Shown here: positions 13,670-21,338 of the stretch, piece by piece
Numbering within the stretch: the stretch's first letter is position 1
How the letters are laid out: the number at the start of each line of letters is the position of its first letter
Source of the DNA: an uncultured bacterium
GTDB lineage: Bacteria > Verrucomicrobiota > Kiritimatiellia > CAIKKV01 > CAIJXV01
NCBI GenBank assembly: GCA_903824675.1
Contig: CAIJXV010000100.1
Location: 1 to 41,410 of the forward strand
Direction: 5' to 3'
DNA length: 41,410 nucleotides
Position numbers and translations under genes: made by a program
Notes under the pieces: model-generated
The model's input: only the letters and a program-made list of their open reading frames with translations
What the model was told of the DNA's origin: nothing
Databases searched by the model: none

Positions 13670-15511
13670 ATGAGCGCTCAAGGGGCAGCCCACATCAAAG
13701 CCATTTGCAAAGCCGCCGGGAACGATCCCGCCCGCTTGATGGATATCGCCATCGCCGTCCAGAAACAACTCGGAGCCGTTTCAGATACGGCCATCGACTT
13801 GATCGCAACGCATCTCAAAATTCCCCGGGTGGATGTCGACAGCCTGGTCACGTTTTACGCTTTTTTCAGCAAAACCCCCAAAGGACGGGTCATCATCCGC
13901 CTCTGCAACGATGTGGTGGACCAGATGAACGGCGCGGCCGAGGTTGCCGCCGCGCTGGAAACCGAACTGGGAATCCGCTTCGGTGAAACCTCACCGGATG
14001 GCGCCATCAGCCTGGAATATGCGCCCTGTATCGGCTTATCCGACCAGGCGCCTGCCGCCCTGATCAACGATGTGCCGGTCACCCACCTGGATTCCGGCAA
14101 AGCCCGCCATCTCGCGCAACTCCTCAAGCGCGAAGGCACCCAGGCGCGCCTCGTCAAAACCTTCGGCGATGGCAATAATGCCCATGATCTGATCCGATCC
14201 ATGGTGGTCAACAATATCCGGGAAACCGGACCGGTCATCCTCGCCCCCTACACTTCCGGATCGGGCTTGAAAAAAGCGTTGGCGCTCTCGCCTGCGGAAG
14301 TCATTCGCGACATCAAAACCTCGCGCCTCCGCGGGCGCGGGGGCGCCGGCTTCCCCACCGGAATGAAGTGGGATTTCACCCGACAGGCCGGAGGCGACCA
14401 GCGGTTCATTATCTGTAACGCCGACGAAGGGGAGCCGGGCACGTTTAAAGACCGGGTCCTGATGACCGAATGTCCGGACCTGATTTTCGAAGGTATGACG
14501 ATCGCCGGATACGCGGTGGGAGCCGCCGAAGGAATCTTCTACCTGCGCGCCGAGTACGCTTATTTGGAGAAGTTTCTCACGGCCATCCTGACCCAGCGGC
14601 GCAAGGCCGGCCAACTCGGCCAGACCATTTGCGGCAAGGCCGGTTTTCATTTCGACATCCGGCTTCAGATGGGCGCCGGCGCTTACGTCTGCGGAGAAGA
14701 AACCGCCCTGATCAGTTCCTGCGAAGGACGCCGGGGTGACCCCAAAAACCGCCCCCCCTTTCCAGCCCAGAAGGGCTATAAGGGATGCCCCACCTCGGTC
14801 AATAATGCCGAAACCCTCTGTTGCGTCGCCCGCATTCTCGAATGCGGTCCGGGCTGGTTTGCGGCCATGGGCACGAAGGGCAGTGCGGGAACCAAACTGC
14901 TCAGCATCAGCGGCGATTGCGCCCGGCCCGGAGTCTATGAAGTCCCCTTCGGCGTCAAGGTTTCCGACTTGCTGAAAAAAGTGGGGGCGGACCATACCGC
15001 GGCCATCCAGGTCGGCGGCCCTTCCGGCCGCATGATCGGCCCCAAGGAATTCAACCGCATCATTTGTTATGATGATCTCTCGACGGGAGGCTCGTTCATC
15101 CTATTCAATAAGGGGCGGAATGTGGTTGATATCGCCCGCCAGTTCATGGACTTTTTCGTTGAGGAAAGCTGCGGATATTGCACCCCCTGCCGGGTCGGCA
15201 ATGTGCTTTTGCGGAACAAGCTGGTCGAAATTCTCGCGGGACATGGGGCGCTGGAAGATCTGGCTTATCTCGAGGAATTAGGCCGGACCACCAAGCTGGC
15301 CAGCCGGTGCGGGCTGGGGCAGACCTCCCCCAACCCCGTCTTATCCACTCTTGAAAATTTCCGGCCGGCCTATGAAGCCTTGTTTAAAAAAAGCCGGGGG
15401 CATGAACCCGTTCTGGCCAACTTCGATCTCCAGGCCGCGCTCAGCCAGGGGTCCATCCTGGCCGGCCGCGCATCATCCATATTCACCCCTGTAAACGGGA
15501 GCCAGCCATGA
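13670..15511 (+). CDS. hoxF: HoxF, NADH-dehydrogenase (diaphorase) subunit of [NiFe] hydrogenase
   Basis: A 613-residue diaphorase subunit that exchanges electrons between NAD(H)/FMN and the hydrogenase module. Residues 1-150 are the NuoE-like domain with only degenerate cluster motifs (RLCNDVVDQMNG and APCIGLSDQAP, two cysteines instead of four), as in Ralstonia-type HoxF. The NuoF part has the FMN/NAD-binding RGRGGAGFPTGMKWD, ICNADEGEPGTFKDR and [19 protein letters not shown]. An SLBB segment and the [4Fe-4S] motif ESCGYCTPCRVGN plus SRCGLGQTSPNP follow. It lacks the C-terminal ferredoxin domain present in the HydB encoded further downstream. First gene of the operon; hoxU overlaps it by 4 bp. 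Confidence 0.97.
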   Translation: MSAQGAAHIKAICKAAGNDPARLMDIAIAVQKQLGAVSDTAIDLIATHLKIPRVDVDSLVTFYAFFSKTPKGRVIIRLCNDVVDQMNGAAEVAAALETELGIRFGETSPDGAISLEYAPCIGLSDQAPAALINDVPVTHLDSGKARHLAQLLKREGTQARLVKTFGDGNNAHDLIRSMVVNNIRETGPVILAPYTSGSGLKKALALSPAEVIRDIKTSRLRGRGGAGFPTGMKWDFTRQAGGDQRFIICNADEGEPGTFKDRVLMTECPDLIFEGMTIAGYAVGAAEGIFYLRAEYAYLEKFLTAILTQRRKAGQLGQTICGKAGFHFDIRLQMGAGAYVCGEETALISSCEGRRGDPKNRPPFPAQKGYKGCPTSVNNAETLCCVARILECGPGWFAAMGTKGSAGTKLLSISGDCARPGVYEVPFGVKVSDLLKKVGADHTAAIQVGGPSGRMIGPKEFNRIICYDDLSTGGSFILFNKGRNVVDIARQFMDFFVEESCGYCTPCRVGNVLLRNKLVEILAGHGALEDLAYLEELGRTTKLASRCGLGQTSPNPVLSTLENFRPAYEALFKKSRGHEPVLANFDLQAALSQGSILAGRASSIFTPVNGSQP

Positions 15512-16233
15512 GCGAAACCTTCGACTTCACTTTGGATGGAGCAACCGTCACCGCCCAATCGGGCGAAACGATCATGCAAGCCGCCGATCGCGCCGGGATT
15601 TACATCCCCCGGCTCTGCGCCCATAAGGAGTTGCATCCCTTCGGCGCCTGCCGGATCTGCACTGTTTTGGTGAATGGCCGGCCCCAATCGTCCTGCACCC
15701 AACCCGCCGCCCCCGGCATCGTGGTCGAAAACGACACCGAAGCGCTGCGCAATGTCCGCAAAAGCCTGGTGGAAATGCTCTTCGTGGAAGGCAACCACTA
15801 CTGCATGTTCTGCGAAAAAAGCGGTCTCTGCGAACTCCAGGCCCTCGGATACCGCTTCGGCCTCCTCGCCCCCCGGTACCCCTACCAATTCCCCAAACGC
15901 GAAATGGATGCCTCCCACCCCGACATCTTCGTCGACCGCAACCGGTGCGTGCAGTGCGCCCGGTGCGTGCGCGCCTCCCGCGAGTTGGACCATAAGACGG
16001 TCTTCGAGTTCTCCGGACGCGGCGCACATAAAGCCATTGCCGTCAATGCCGATGCCCGGCTGGCCGATACCGATGTGAACGGAACCGATCGCGCCATCGA
16101 CGTTTGCCCGGTCGGCTGTCTCCTGCGCAAACGTTACGGATTCCGGACCCCCATCGGCCAACGCAAGTATGACCACCAACCGATCGGTTCCGACATCGAA
16201 GCCGGTCATCCTCCTGCCGCCGTCAACGGTTAA
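15508..16233 (+). CDS. hoxU: HoxU, iron-sulfur subunit of the diaphorase module
   Basis: A 241-residue electron-transfer subunit homologous to the N-terminal part of NuoG. It has a [2Fe-2S] ferredoxin domain (IPRLCAHKELHPFGACRICTVLVNG), the His/Cys-ligated [4Fe-4S] motif GNHYCMFCEKSGLCELQALG and a further cysteine group RNRCVQCARCVRASRELD with DVCPVGCLL. It wires HoxF to HoxY. The ATG overlaps the hoxF stop and is preceded by GGGAG. Length is normal for HoxU of group 3d [NiFe] hydrogenases. Confidence 0.96.
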   Translation: MSETFDFTLDGATVTAQSGETIMQAADRAGIYIPRLCAHKELHPFGACRICTVLVNGRPQSSCTQPAAPGIVVENDTEALRNVRKSLVEMLFVEGNHYCMFCEKSGLCELQALGYRFGLLAPRYPYQFPKREMDASHPDIFVDRNRCVQCARCVRASRELDHKTVFEFSGRGAHKAIAVNADARLADTDVNGTDRAIDVCPVGCLLRKRYGFRTPIGQRKYDHQPIGSDIEAGHPPAAVNG

Positions 16234-16247
16234 CCCGAAAGGACCTT

Positions 16248-16796
16248 ATGGCTGCCAAACCCAAAGTCGCCACGGCTTCCCTGGCCGGTTGTTTCGGTTG
16301 TCACATGTCGATCCTCGACATCGACGAACGCATTCTCGATCTGATCGAACTTATCGATTTCGACAAGTCGCCGATCGATGATCTTAAGGAATTCACCGGG
16401 CGTTGCGCGATCGGATTGATCGAAGGCGGTTGTTGCAATGAGGAAAATGTCCGCAACCTGATTGAGTTCCGCAAACATTGCGACCTTCTCATTTCGGTCG
16501 GCGAATGCGCCATCTGCGGCGGCATCCCCGCCTTGCGCAATACGCTCCCCCTCCAGGAGTGCTTTGATGAGGCCTATAAACACGGCCCCACGGTCTACAA
16601 CCCCTCCGGGCAATATCCCAACGATCCGGACCTGCCGCTCATTCTCAACAAGGTATATCCCTGCCACGAAGTGGTCAAAATCGACTACCATCTCCAGGGC
16701 TGCCCCCCTTCCGCCGACACCATCTGGGCCGCCTTGACGGCCTTGTTGACCGGCAAGCCGGTGCAACTGCCTTACGAATTGATCAAATACGATTGA
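16248..16796 (+). CDS. hoxY: HoxY, [NiFe] hydrogenase small subunit
   Basis: A 182-residue cytoplasmic small subunit carrying a single proximal [4Fe-4S] cluster. The ligand motifs are SLAGCFGCHMS, EGGCCNEENV, VGECAICGG and QGCPPSADTIW. No twin-arginine signal and no medial or distal cluster domain, as expected for the soluble bidirectional class. AAAGGA is five bases before the ATG. Sits between hoxU and hoxH with 12-14 bp gaps. Confidence 0.97.
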   Translation: MAAKPKVATASLAGCFGCHMSILDIDERILDLIELIDFDKSPIDDLKEFTGRCAIGLIEGGCCNEENVRNLIEFRKHCDLLISVGECAICGGIPALRNTLPLQECFDEAYKHGPTVYNPSGQYPNDPDLPLILNKVYPCHEVVKIDYHLQGCPPSADTIWAALTALLTGKPVQLPYELIKYD

Positions 16797-16808
16797 GGAG
16801 CCGCTTTC

Positions 16809-18269
16809 ATGGTCAAAACCACTCATCCTCGAAAAATTATCATCGAACCCGTCACCCGGGTCGAAGGCCACGGAAAAGTCACCATCCTGCTCGACGAACA
16901 CCGGAAGGTGCAGCAGGCCCGGTTGCATATCGTCGAATTCCGCGGCTTCGAAAGATTCATCCAGGGCCGCCCCTATTGGGAAGTCCCGGTCCTCGTTCAG
17001 CGCCTGTGCGGCATCTGTCCCGTCAGCCATCATCTGGCCGCCGCCAAGGCGATGGATTTGATTGCCGGAGTCGATCAACTGCCGCCCACGGCTGAAAAAA
17101 TGCGGCGGTTGATGCACTACGGCCAGATGTTCCAATCCCATGCGCTGCATTTCTTCCATCTCGTGTCACCCGATCTGTTGTTCGGGTTCGATGCCGATCC
17201 CGCCATTCGCAATGTGATCGGAGTCGCACGCCAGTTCCCCCATCTCGCCGTCCAGGGCGTTATGATGCGCAAATATGGGCAGGAACTGATCAAGGCCACC
17301 GCCGGCAAAAAAATCCATGGAACCGGCGCCATTCCCGGCGGCATCAATAAAAATCTGTCGATCGCGGAACGGGATGAATTCCTCAAGGACCTCGATCAGA
17401 TGCTCAAATGGTCGCGCGAATCCGTCGCCCTGGCCAAGGAATACACCGTCACCCATCTGAAAGAACTGGTGGATTTCGGATCCTTTGAGTCCAATCATTT
17501 CGGTCTGGTTCGCAAGGATGGCGCGATGGATCTGTATCATGGCAACCTGCGCGCGATCACCGCCGATGGCCAAAAGATTTTCGATCAGGTCGACTACCAG
17601 ACCTACGCCGATTATCTCGCGGAGGAAGTCAAACCCTGGTCCTACATGAAGTTCCCCTTTATCCAGTCGTTGGGCCCCGATCGGGGATGGTATCGGGTCG
17701 GCCCCCTGGCCCGTATCAACACCTGTGACTTCATCGACACGCCGGAAGCCGAGGGCGCCCGGCAGGAATTGATGGCCCTCACCCAGGGCAAGCCGAACAA
17801 TATCACCATGGCCTACCACTGGGCCCGAATGATCGAACTCTTGCATTCCATCGAAAAAATCAAGGACCTGTTGCATGATCCGGACCTGCAAGGCGTCGAA
17901 CTGCGCGCCCAGGGCCGGACCCGCCGTAGCCATGCGGTGGGCATGATCGAAGCCCCCCGGGGAACGCTCATCCATGACTATGAAGTTAACGAGCAGGACC
18001 AGGTTACCCGCTGCAACCTGATCGTCTCCACCACCCATAACAATACCCCGATGAACCGGGCGGTTGAAAAAGTGGCCCGGGATTTCCTGAGCGGAACCGA
18101 AGTCACGGAAGGGCTGTTAAACCGTATCGAAGTCGCCATTCGAGCCTATGACCCCTGCCTTTCCTGCGCCACCCATGCGATGGGGCGGATGCCCCTGACC
18201 GTGGAAATTCAGGACGCGCAGGGCATACGGGTCCATCGCCGGACCCGGGGAGTGGACCCGGATGTCTAA
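16809..18269 (+). CDS. hoxH: HoxH, [NiFe] hydrogenase catalytic large subunit precursor
   Basis: A 486-residue precursor of the catalytic subunit that reversibly oxidises H2. The four nickel-iron ligands are all present: RLCGICPVSHH (Cys67, Cys70) and DPCLSCATHAMG (Cys450, Cys453). The proteolytic maturation site follows His456, leaving a 30-residue C-terminal extension to be removed by the protease encoded next. RVEGHGKV near the start is the usual L0 motif. The site and operon content place it in the NAD-coupled bidirectional group 3d. Hyp maturation proteins needed for the cofactor are not in the window. Confidence 0.98.
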   Translation: MVKTTHPRKIIIEPVTRVEGHGKVTILLDEHRKVQQARLHIVEFRGFERFIQGRPYWEVPVLVQRLCGICPVSHHLAAAKAMDLIAGVDQLPPTAEKMRRLMHYGQMFQSHALHFFHLVSPDLLFGFDADPAIRNVIGVARQFPHLAVQGVMMRKYGQELIKATAGKKIHGTGAIPGGINKNLSIAERDEFLKDLDQMLKWSRESVALAKEYTVTHLKELVDFGSFESNHFGLVRKDGAMDLYHGNLRAITADGQKIFDQVDYQTYADYLAEEVKPWSYMKFPFIQSLGPDRGWYRVGPLARINTCDFIDTPEAEGARQELMALTQGKPNNITMAYHWARMIELLHSIEKIKDLLHDPDLQGVELRAQGRTRRSHAVGMIEAPRGTLIHDYEVNEQDQVTRCNLIVSTTHNNTPMNRAVEKVARDFLSGTEVTEGLLNRIEVAIRAYDPCLSCATHAMGRMPLTVEIQDAQGIRVHRRTRGVDPDV

Positions 18270-18744
18270 ACGGTTACTGATCCTGGGTTACGGTAATCCC
18301 GGCGGCCTGGATGACGGTCTGGGCCCCGCTTGTGTCGAGGCGCTTCGATCGTTCGATCTTCCGGATGTCACCTTGGAATCGGATTATCAGTTGACGGTTG
18401 AAGACGCGGCGCTGGCCGCAGAACATGAGGTCGTGGTGTTTGTCGATGCCACGGTCGCCGGTCCGGAACCGTTTGATTTTTTCGAAGTCCAGCCGGCTGA
18501 AACCTTAAGCTTCAGTTCACATGTCGTCGAACCGGGCGCCGTGATCACCCTGGCCGAATCGCTGTTCGGCGCCCGGATACACGCGTTTACGCTGGCCATC
18601 CGAGGGTATCAGTTCAATGAATTCGGTGAATACCTTTCGCAACAGGCCCGGAATAATCTGGCGGCCGCCGTCCAATTTCTGGCGCCGTTAGCCCGATCGC
18701 ACACCCTTCCGACGGCTCTGAAACCTAAAGCGAGGATGAATTGA
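18262..18744 (+). CDS. hoxW: HoxW, hydrogenase large-subunit maturation endopeptidase
   Basis: A 160-residue protease of the HyaD/HybD/HoxW family that cleaves the C-terminal peptide of HoxH after nickel insertion. The family start LILGYGNPGGLDDGLGPACVEAL carries the first acidic nickel-contacting residue; FVDATV supplies the second Asp and SSHVVEPG the His. Overlaps hoxH by 8 bp with GGGAG upstream, so the protease is made together with its substrate. Confidence 0.93.
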   Translation: MSKRLLILGYGNPGGLDDGLGPACVEALRSFDLPDVTLESDYQLTVEDAALAAEHEVVVFVDATVAGPEPFDFFEVQPAETLSFSSHVVEPGAVITLAESLFGARIHAFTLAIRGYQFNEFGEYLSQQARNNLAAAVQFLAPLARSHTLPTALKPKARMN

Positions 18745-18772
18745 ATCGAAGTTGGACGAAAGGACATATGAC

Positions 18773-19159
18773 ATGAAAAACAGCAAAGCCCTGATTCTCT
18801 GCATTGACGATGATCAGGATCTTTTGGACTCGATGCGAATCATTTTGGAAGGACATGGTTATGCGGTGGAAACGGCCACGACCGCACAGGAGGGCATCCG
18901 TTTCTTTAAAACAGCCCACCCCGATCTGATCCTGGTCGACCTGATGATGGAGGAGGTCGATTCCGGGGTTACCCTGGTCCGGGATCTCAAGGCCCTCGGA
19001 GTCAAGTTGCCACCCATTTACATGTTGAGTTCAGTCGGGGATGGGTTGAATTTGAATGTCGACTTCAGCGAGTTGGGCCTGACCGGAGTCCTGCAAAAAC
19101 CGATCAACCCCGATTCCCTGGCCAAAACGATTGCGGCCCAACTTAAGGCCGCGGGATAA
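18773..19159 (+). CDS. stand-alone response-regulator receiver protein
   Basis: A 128-residue single receiver domain with no output domain. Key positions are present: the acidic pair in LCIDDDQDL, phospho-acceptor Asp in LILVDLMMEE, Ser in YMLSSVGD and Lys in LQKPINP. It would act like CheY or Spo0F through protein contacts. The ATG at 18773, with GAAAGGA about eight bases upstream, was preferred over a TTG at 18752. It follows hoxW by 28 bp and is probably the last gene of the hox operon. No histidine kinase is nearby, so its phosphodonor and target are open. Confidence 0.88.
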   Translation: MKNSKALILCIDDDQDLLDSMRIILEGHGYAVETATTAQEGIRFFKTAHPDLILVDLMMEEVDSGVTLVRDLKALGVKLPPIYMLSSVGDGLNLNVDFSELGLTGVLQKPINPDSLAKTIAAQLKAAG

Positions 19160-19160
19160 A

Positions 19161-19236
19161 TGGAGCCAACGATCCGAATTGAACGGACGACCTGCTCATT
19201 ACGAGTGAGCTGCTCTACCGACTGAGCTACGTTGGC
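19161..19236 (-). tRNA. tRNA-Thr (anticodon CGU)
   Basis: A complete 76-nt cloverleaf on the minus strand. The acceptor stem is GCCAACG/CGTTGGC, the D arm GCTC-GAGC, the anticodon arm GCTCA-CTCGTAA-TGAGC with anticodon CGT, and the T arm contains GTTCAATTC. The discriminator is U and CCA is encoded. It reads ACG codons. It converges on the receiver gene with only one base between them. Confidence 0.97.
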
Positions 19237-19254
19237 TTTGCAAAAAACGCCTGT

Positions 19255-19284
19255 AGATTACCCAATCCCCTATCCCCCTGTCAA
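19255..19284 (-). promoter_or_regulatory. promoter of tRNA-Thr
   Basis: On the minus strand TTGACA (19284-19279), an 18-bp spacer and TAATCT (19260-19255), placing transcription start a few bases before the tRNA 5' end. The -35 is perfect and the -10 weak. Confidence 0.6.
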
Positions 19285-19363
19285 TTTTCGAGTTGTCGTT
19301 CCCTGAAAATTAAATTTAAAAAAACGGTGCGCGCCTACCGTGTCATATCAGCGAACGTCAGAT

Positions 19364-19537
19364 TTATTTTATGAGTTTCCGGAGTCGGAACAAGGCGAAT
19401 TCCGCTTCGTGCCCTTGGGTCGCAATAATGTCGAGAAGTTCAAAAGGGGTACGGTGGTCGGTCTCAGCGACACGGTTGGGGTTGACGGCCTTGAGGTCGC
19501 AAATGGAGTCCTCGATGGTCTGGGCCTCGGAATGGCA
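19364..19537 (-). pseudogene. C-terminal remnant of a type I R-M methylase (HsdM-like)
   Basis: An open frame of 57 codons without a start of its own. It reads QTIEDSICDLKAVNPNRV, then DHRTPFELLDIIATQGHEAE and a final helix ending LRKLIK before the stop. IxxLKAVNPN followed by RTPxELLDIIxxQG is the pattern I know from the very C-terminus of N-6 adenine methylase subunits of type I systems. The catalytic part is gone; the fragment begins four bases after the fic stop codon, in another frame. Fic genes often sit inside type I R-M loci, so this looks like a deletion scar. Assignment rests on pattern memory only. Confidence 0.55.
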
Positions 19538-19541
19538 GGGG

Positions 19542-20546
19542 TTAGACCAGCGTATAGTTTCCTGTTTTGCGCGTGCCGGTGCGTGTAATGAGACCGGCTT
19601 CAATCAAAGGACGGAGCAGATCCAGCGCCCCTTGCTTCGAGACACCCAAGGCATCCCAGATTTCCCGCGGGGTCATGCTTTTTCGGTCTGCCAAAAATTG
19701 CAACAAACGCTCTTGTTTGGGGCGAAGCACGAGTTTTTTGTGCCGTGATTGGGCGGATAAGTGTTGCAGACGCATCCATACCCGATCCAGCGTGACCAGT
19801 AGTCCTTCGGCTGTGTATTCCAGCCATCCGGTCAGGTCATCGCCTGCGCGGCGAACCGCCTGTAATTGCTCGTAATATCGGGCCCGGTTTTCCCAGTAAA
19901 ACTCGTCCACGGAAAAAATGTGGTGGGTGTCGAAACCGCGCCGATATAATTCCCAGAGGGCCAACGCCCGGCCCATGCGCCCATTGCCGTCAGCGAAGGG
20001 ATGGATGGCCTCGAACCGATAGTGCAGAATGGCCGAACTCACGATGGGCGAGAGTTCGCCGGACGCCCCGTTCCACCAAACCAGCAACTCACGCATGAGT
20101 CCGGACACGTCTTCGGGAGGGGGCGGGACATGCGGCCCCACCCGCACACGGATCGTCCGGTACCTGCCTGACGTACCTTGATCCATTACGCCGGTGGCGA
20201 TGATCCGGTGCAGATTCAGCATGGCATCGTGGTCAATTGGCGAGAGCCCGGTATTCTGCTCGATGAATCGCAGTCCGGCAAAGTAGTTGAGAACTTCACG
20301 CCGGGCGCGATTCGCGGCGGGCGCCGCCTCGCGCACGTCCTCGATCGCCCGCACTTCCTCTAGGGTCAGCGGATTGCCCTCGATGGCGGTGGATGAATGC
20401 GCACTGCGCGCCCGCGAGTCAAGTTGCATCGCGGGTATCCAGGGCACCTCGACCGTCGCAGAGACGATGCGCTCCCGAATCGCGGCGATCCGCTCAACGT
20501 GCGTCAACAGCAAGTTCGAAATAGTGAATTGTGGCCGATAGCTCAT
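19542..20546 (-). CDS. Fic-domain AMP-transferase with N-terminal inhibitory helix and C-terminal winged helix
   Basis: A 334-residue class II Fic protein, which attaches AMP from ATP to hydroxyl side chains of target proteins. The catalytic motif is HPFADGNGRMGR (His182). An N-terminal inhibitory motif STAIEGN (residues 52-58) supplies the glutamate that blocks ATP positioning, so activity is autoinhibited. The C-terminal 70 residues form a winged-helix-like DNA-binding domain (SMTPREIWDALGVSKQGALDLLRPLIEAGLI), common in this family. Next to it is a decayed methylase tail, suggesting a former type I restriction locus. Target unknown. Confidence 0.93.
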   Translation of the reverse strand: MSYRPQFTISNLLLTHVERIAAIRERIVSATVEVPWIPAMQLDSRARSAHSSTAIEGNPLTLEEVRAIEDVREAAPAANRARREVLNYFAGLRFIEQNTGLSPIDHDAMLNLHRIIATGVMDQGTSGRYRTIRVRVGPHVPPPPEDVSGLMRELLVWWNGASGELSPIVSSAILHYRFEAIHPFADGNGRMGRALALWELYRRGFDTHHIFSVDEFYWENRARYYEQLQAVRRAGDDLTGWLEYTAEGLLVTLDRVWMRLQHLSAQSRHKKLVLRPKQERLLQFLADRKSMTPREIWDALGVSKQGALDLLRPLIEAGLITRTGTRKTGNYTLV

Positions 20547-20804
20547 GGTTGTTACGTCGATAAGTCAAGCATAAGTCAAGTTATTGGTCAAGGGGGTTGT
20601 TTGGTGTTATTGTTTGGTTTGTGACTTCCATACTCCCCGAGGTGAATTATCCTCGATCCTCCAGATTGTTCCGAGCACCGAACTAAATTCCTCACAGCCC
20701 GAAGCTTTCTGAATTCGATTTTTTAAGACCCCCCAAAAATCCAGCATGGTCAAACGAACTGAAACCCGCTATAGTTGATGTTTCGGAAATGGAGAAACCT
20801 CGCC
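20547..20804. other. intergenic region between fic and small membrane protein
   Basis: No gene visible. Near the fic start it has two AAGTCAAG repeats (about 20561-20580), possibly a regulatory site. Near the other end lies the candidate promoter described separately. Confidence 0.4.
20747..20775 (+). promoter_or_regulatory. candidate promoter for small membrane protein-parvulin-ABC-F genes
   Basis: TGGTCA (20747-20752), 17-bp spacer, TATAGT (20770-20775), 30 bp before the ATG at 20805. The -10 matches five of six positions, the -35 four of six. Confidence 0.5.
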
Positions 20805-20978
20805 ATGGGCATCGCCGATCGGGATTATATGCGCACACCCCGCCGGAACGAAACCCCGGGTGAATATAATCCAGATGAGCCCGGAGGGCGGCCAACCGGC
20901 CCTTTCCGGATTCTTTTGGTGCTGATCGGCGTGATCCTGTTGATCGCCTTCCTCGGCATCGTTTTCGGAGTTCGCTAA
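20805..20978 (+). CDS. small single-pass membrane protein
   Basis: A 57-residue protein: a polar N-terminus with MGIADRDYMRTPR, a Pro/Gly-rich stretch and one C-terminal transmembrane helix (ILLVLIGVILLIAFLGIVF). The DRDYMR motif occurs in short tail-anchored proteins of many bacteria, often near rhomboid proteases; function unknown. The inner ATG was chosen because GGAGA lies nine bases upstream and the motif starts there. It is followed by the parvulin gene after 36 bp. Confidence 0.65.
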   Translation: MGIADRDYMRTPRRNETPGEYNPDEPGGRPTGPFRILLVLIGVILLIAFLGIVFGVR

Positions 20979-21014
20979 CCGAATGACATCGTCAATAAAC
21001 GAAGGAGTCTGCAC

Positions 21015-21293
21015 ATGACCAAAGCATCCGCACGCCACATCCTCGTAGAAACCCAGGCCGAATGTGAACGCATCAAGACCGAAATCGAAGGGGGCCAGGA
21101 TTTCGCCGCGTTAGCCAAAAAATATTCCAAGTGCCCCTCCGGCCGACAGGGCGGTGCTCTCGGCGAATTCCGGCCCGGCCAGATGGTTCCAGAATTTGAC
21201 CGCGTCGTTTTCAACGAAGCCGTCGGGAAAGTTCACGGTCCCATTAAAACCCAATTCGGCTTTCATCTGGTGGAAATCACCAGCCGATCCTAA
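21015..21293 (+). CDS. parvulin-type peptidyl-prolyl cis-trans isomerase
   Basis: A 92-residue single-domain rotamase of the PpiC type, acting on Xaa-Pro bonds in the cytoplasm (no signal peptide). Signatures: ARHILVETQAECERIKTEIEGG, FAALAKKYSKCPSGRQGGALGEF and VHGPIKTQFGFHLVEIT, covering the whole parvulin fold. GAAGGAG lies about eight bases before the ATG. Length equals that of E. coli PpiC. Confidence 0.95.
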   Translation: MTKASARHILVETQAECERIKTEIEGGQDFAALAKKYSKCPSGRQGGALGEFRPGQMVPEFDRVVFNEAVGKVHGPIKTQFGFHLVEITSRS

Positions 21294-21338
21294 TCCAGAT
21301 CGATGCCGGGAACGGCATCCCGTCCCCGGCTCCCGATT

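Noticed and set aside
19340-19588. Plus-strand 82-codon frame opposite the methylase remnant
   Set aside because: The minus-strand frame has clear methylase-like pattern; the plus frame looks like its complement and has no ribosome site.
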